Shown: positions 63,881 through 64,000 of the stretch, one piece after another | How the letters are laid out: each line of letters starts with the position of its first letter | Position numbering within the stretch: the first letter of the stretch is position 1 | Assembly: GCA_950097015.1 (NCBI GenBank) | Contig: CATNEN010000008.1 | Coordinates: 3,472,001 to 3,536,000 of the forward strand | Source: Macrostomum hystrix | Lineage: Eukaryota; Platyhelminthes; Macrostomidae | DNA: 64,000 nucleotides | Direction of reading: 5' to 3' | Made by a program: the position numbers and the translations under genes | The notes under the pieces: model-generated | Databases searched by the model: none | What the model saw: only the letters and a program-made list of their open reading frames with translations | Told to the model about the DNA's origin: nothing

Positions 63881-64000
63881 TGCCGTGCCGTTAATTTCGA
63901 TTTTATCCACTCGGTTCTGTTCTCTGAAACAAGGCTCTTTCGGGTTTGAACGTTTTGTTGAACCCTCGAGCCAATAGATTGACAAAGTTGCTAGTGTGTT

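Overview
This is animal nuclear DNA, most likely from the free-living flatworm Macrostomum lignano or a close relative. The genes have spliced exons with GT-AG borders. Almost every intron and gap is filled by a tandem array of its own, often with a unit near 21 bp. The LTR retrotransposon carries, inside its LTRs, a sequence that closely resembles the Macrostomum spliced leader as I remember it; flatworms trans-splice a leader ending in TTGCATG.

Layout. (1) 1-47333: the 3' half of a short-tailed class I myosin gene on the + strand (end of the motor, two IQ motifs, TH1 tail; four exons, A-D). It is present four times in tandem, as units at 223-7538, 7539-23812, 23813-39457 and 39458-47333. 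Each unit also carries the 3' flank and the last 199 bp of the convergent KRI1 gene. All unit joins have the same breakpoint. (2) Units 2 and 3 carry the same Ty3/gypsy LTR retrotransposon (12827-20676 and 28491-36340) at the same base of the exon C-D intron, with a GAAT target duplication. Units 1 and 4 keep an empty site. (3) 47135-53478, - strand: the complete KRI1 gene (ribosome biogenesis), six exons, 831 codons by my splicing model, four of its five introns made largely of minisatellite. (4) 56293-57645, - strand: nascent polypeptide-associated complex beta (BTF3), two exons. (5) 59971-60192, - strand: a single-exon gene for a complex III subunit of UQCR11 type. (6) 58584-59491, - strand: a candidate gene built of very small exons. 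(7) 61369-61701: a decayed retroelement integrase C-terminus, then AT-rich DNA with nothing I can name.

How it fits together. Myosin I and KRI1 converge. A breakpoint inside the KRI1 last exon and another inside a myosin intron gave a direct repeat that then grew. Only unit 1 is joined to the rest of the myosin gene, upstream of the window, and only unit 4 is joined to intact KRI1; the units between look like promoterless copies with open exons. BTF3 and KRI1 lie head to tail. The points most worth following are the spliced-leader-like sequence placed where the retrotransposon transcript should start, complementary arrays on both sides of the 66-nt IQ exon, and a KRI1 intron array whose every unit contains a consensus 5' splice site.
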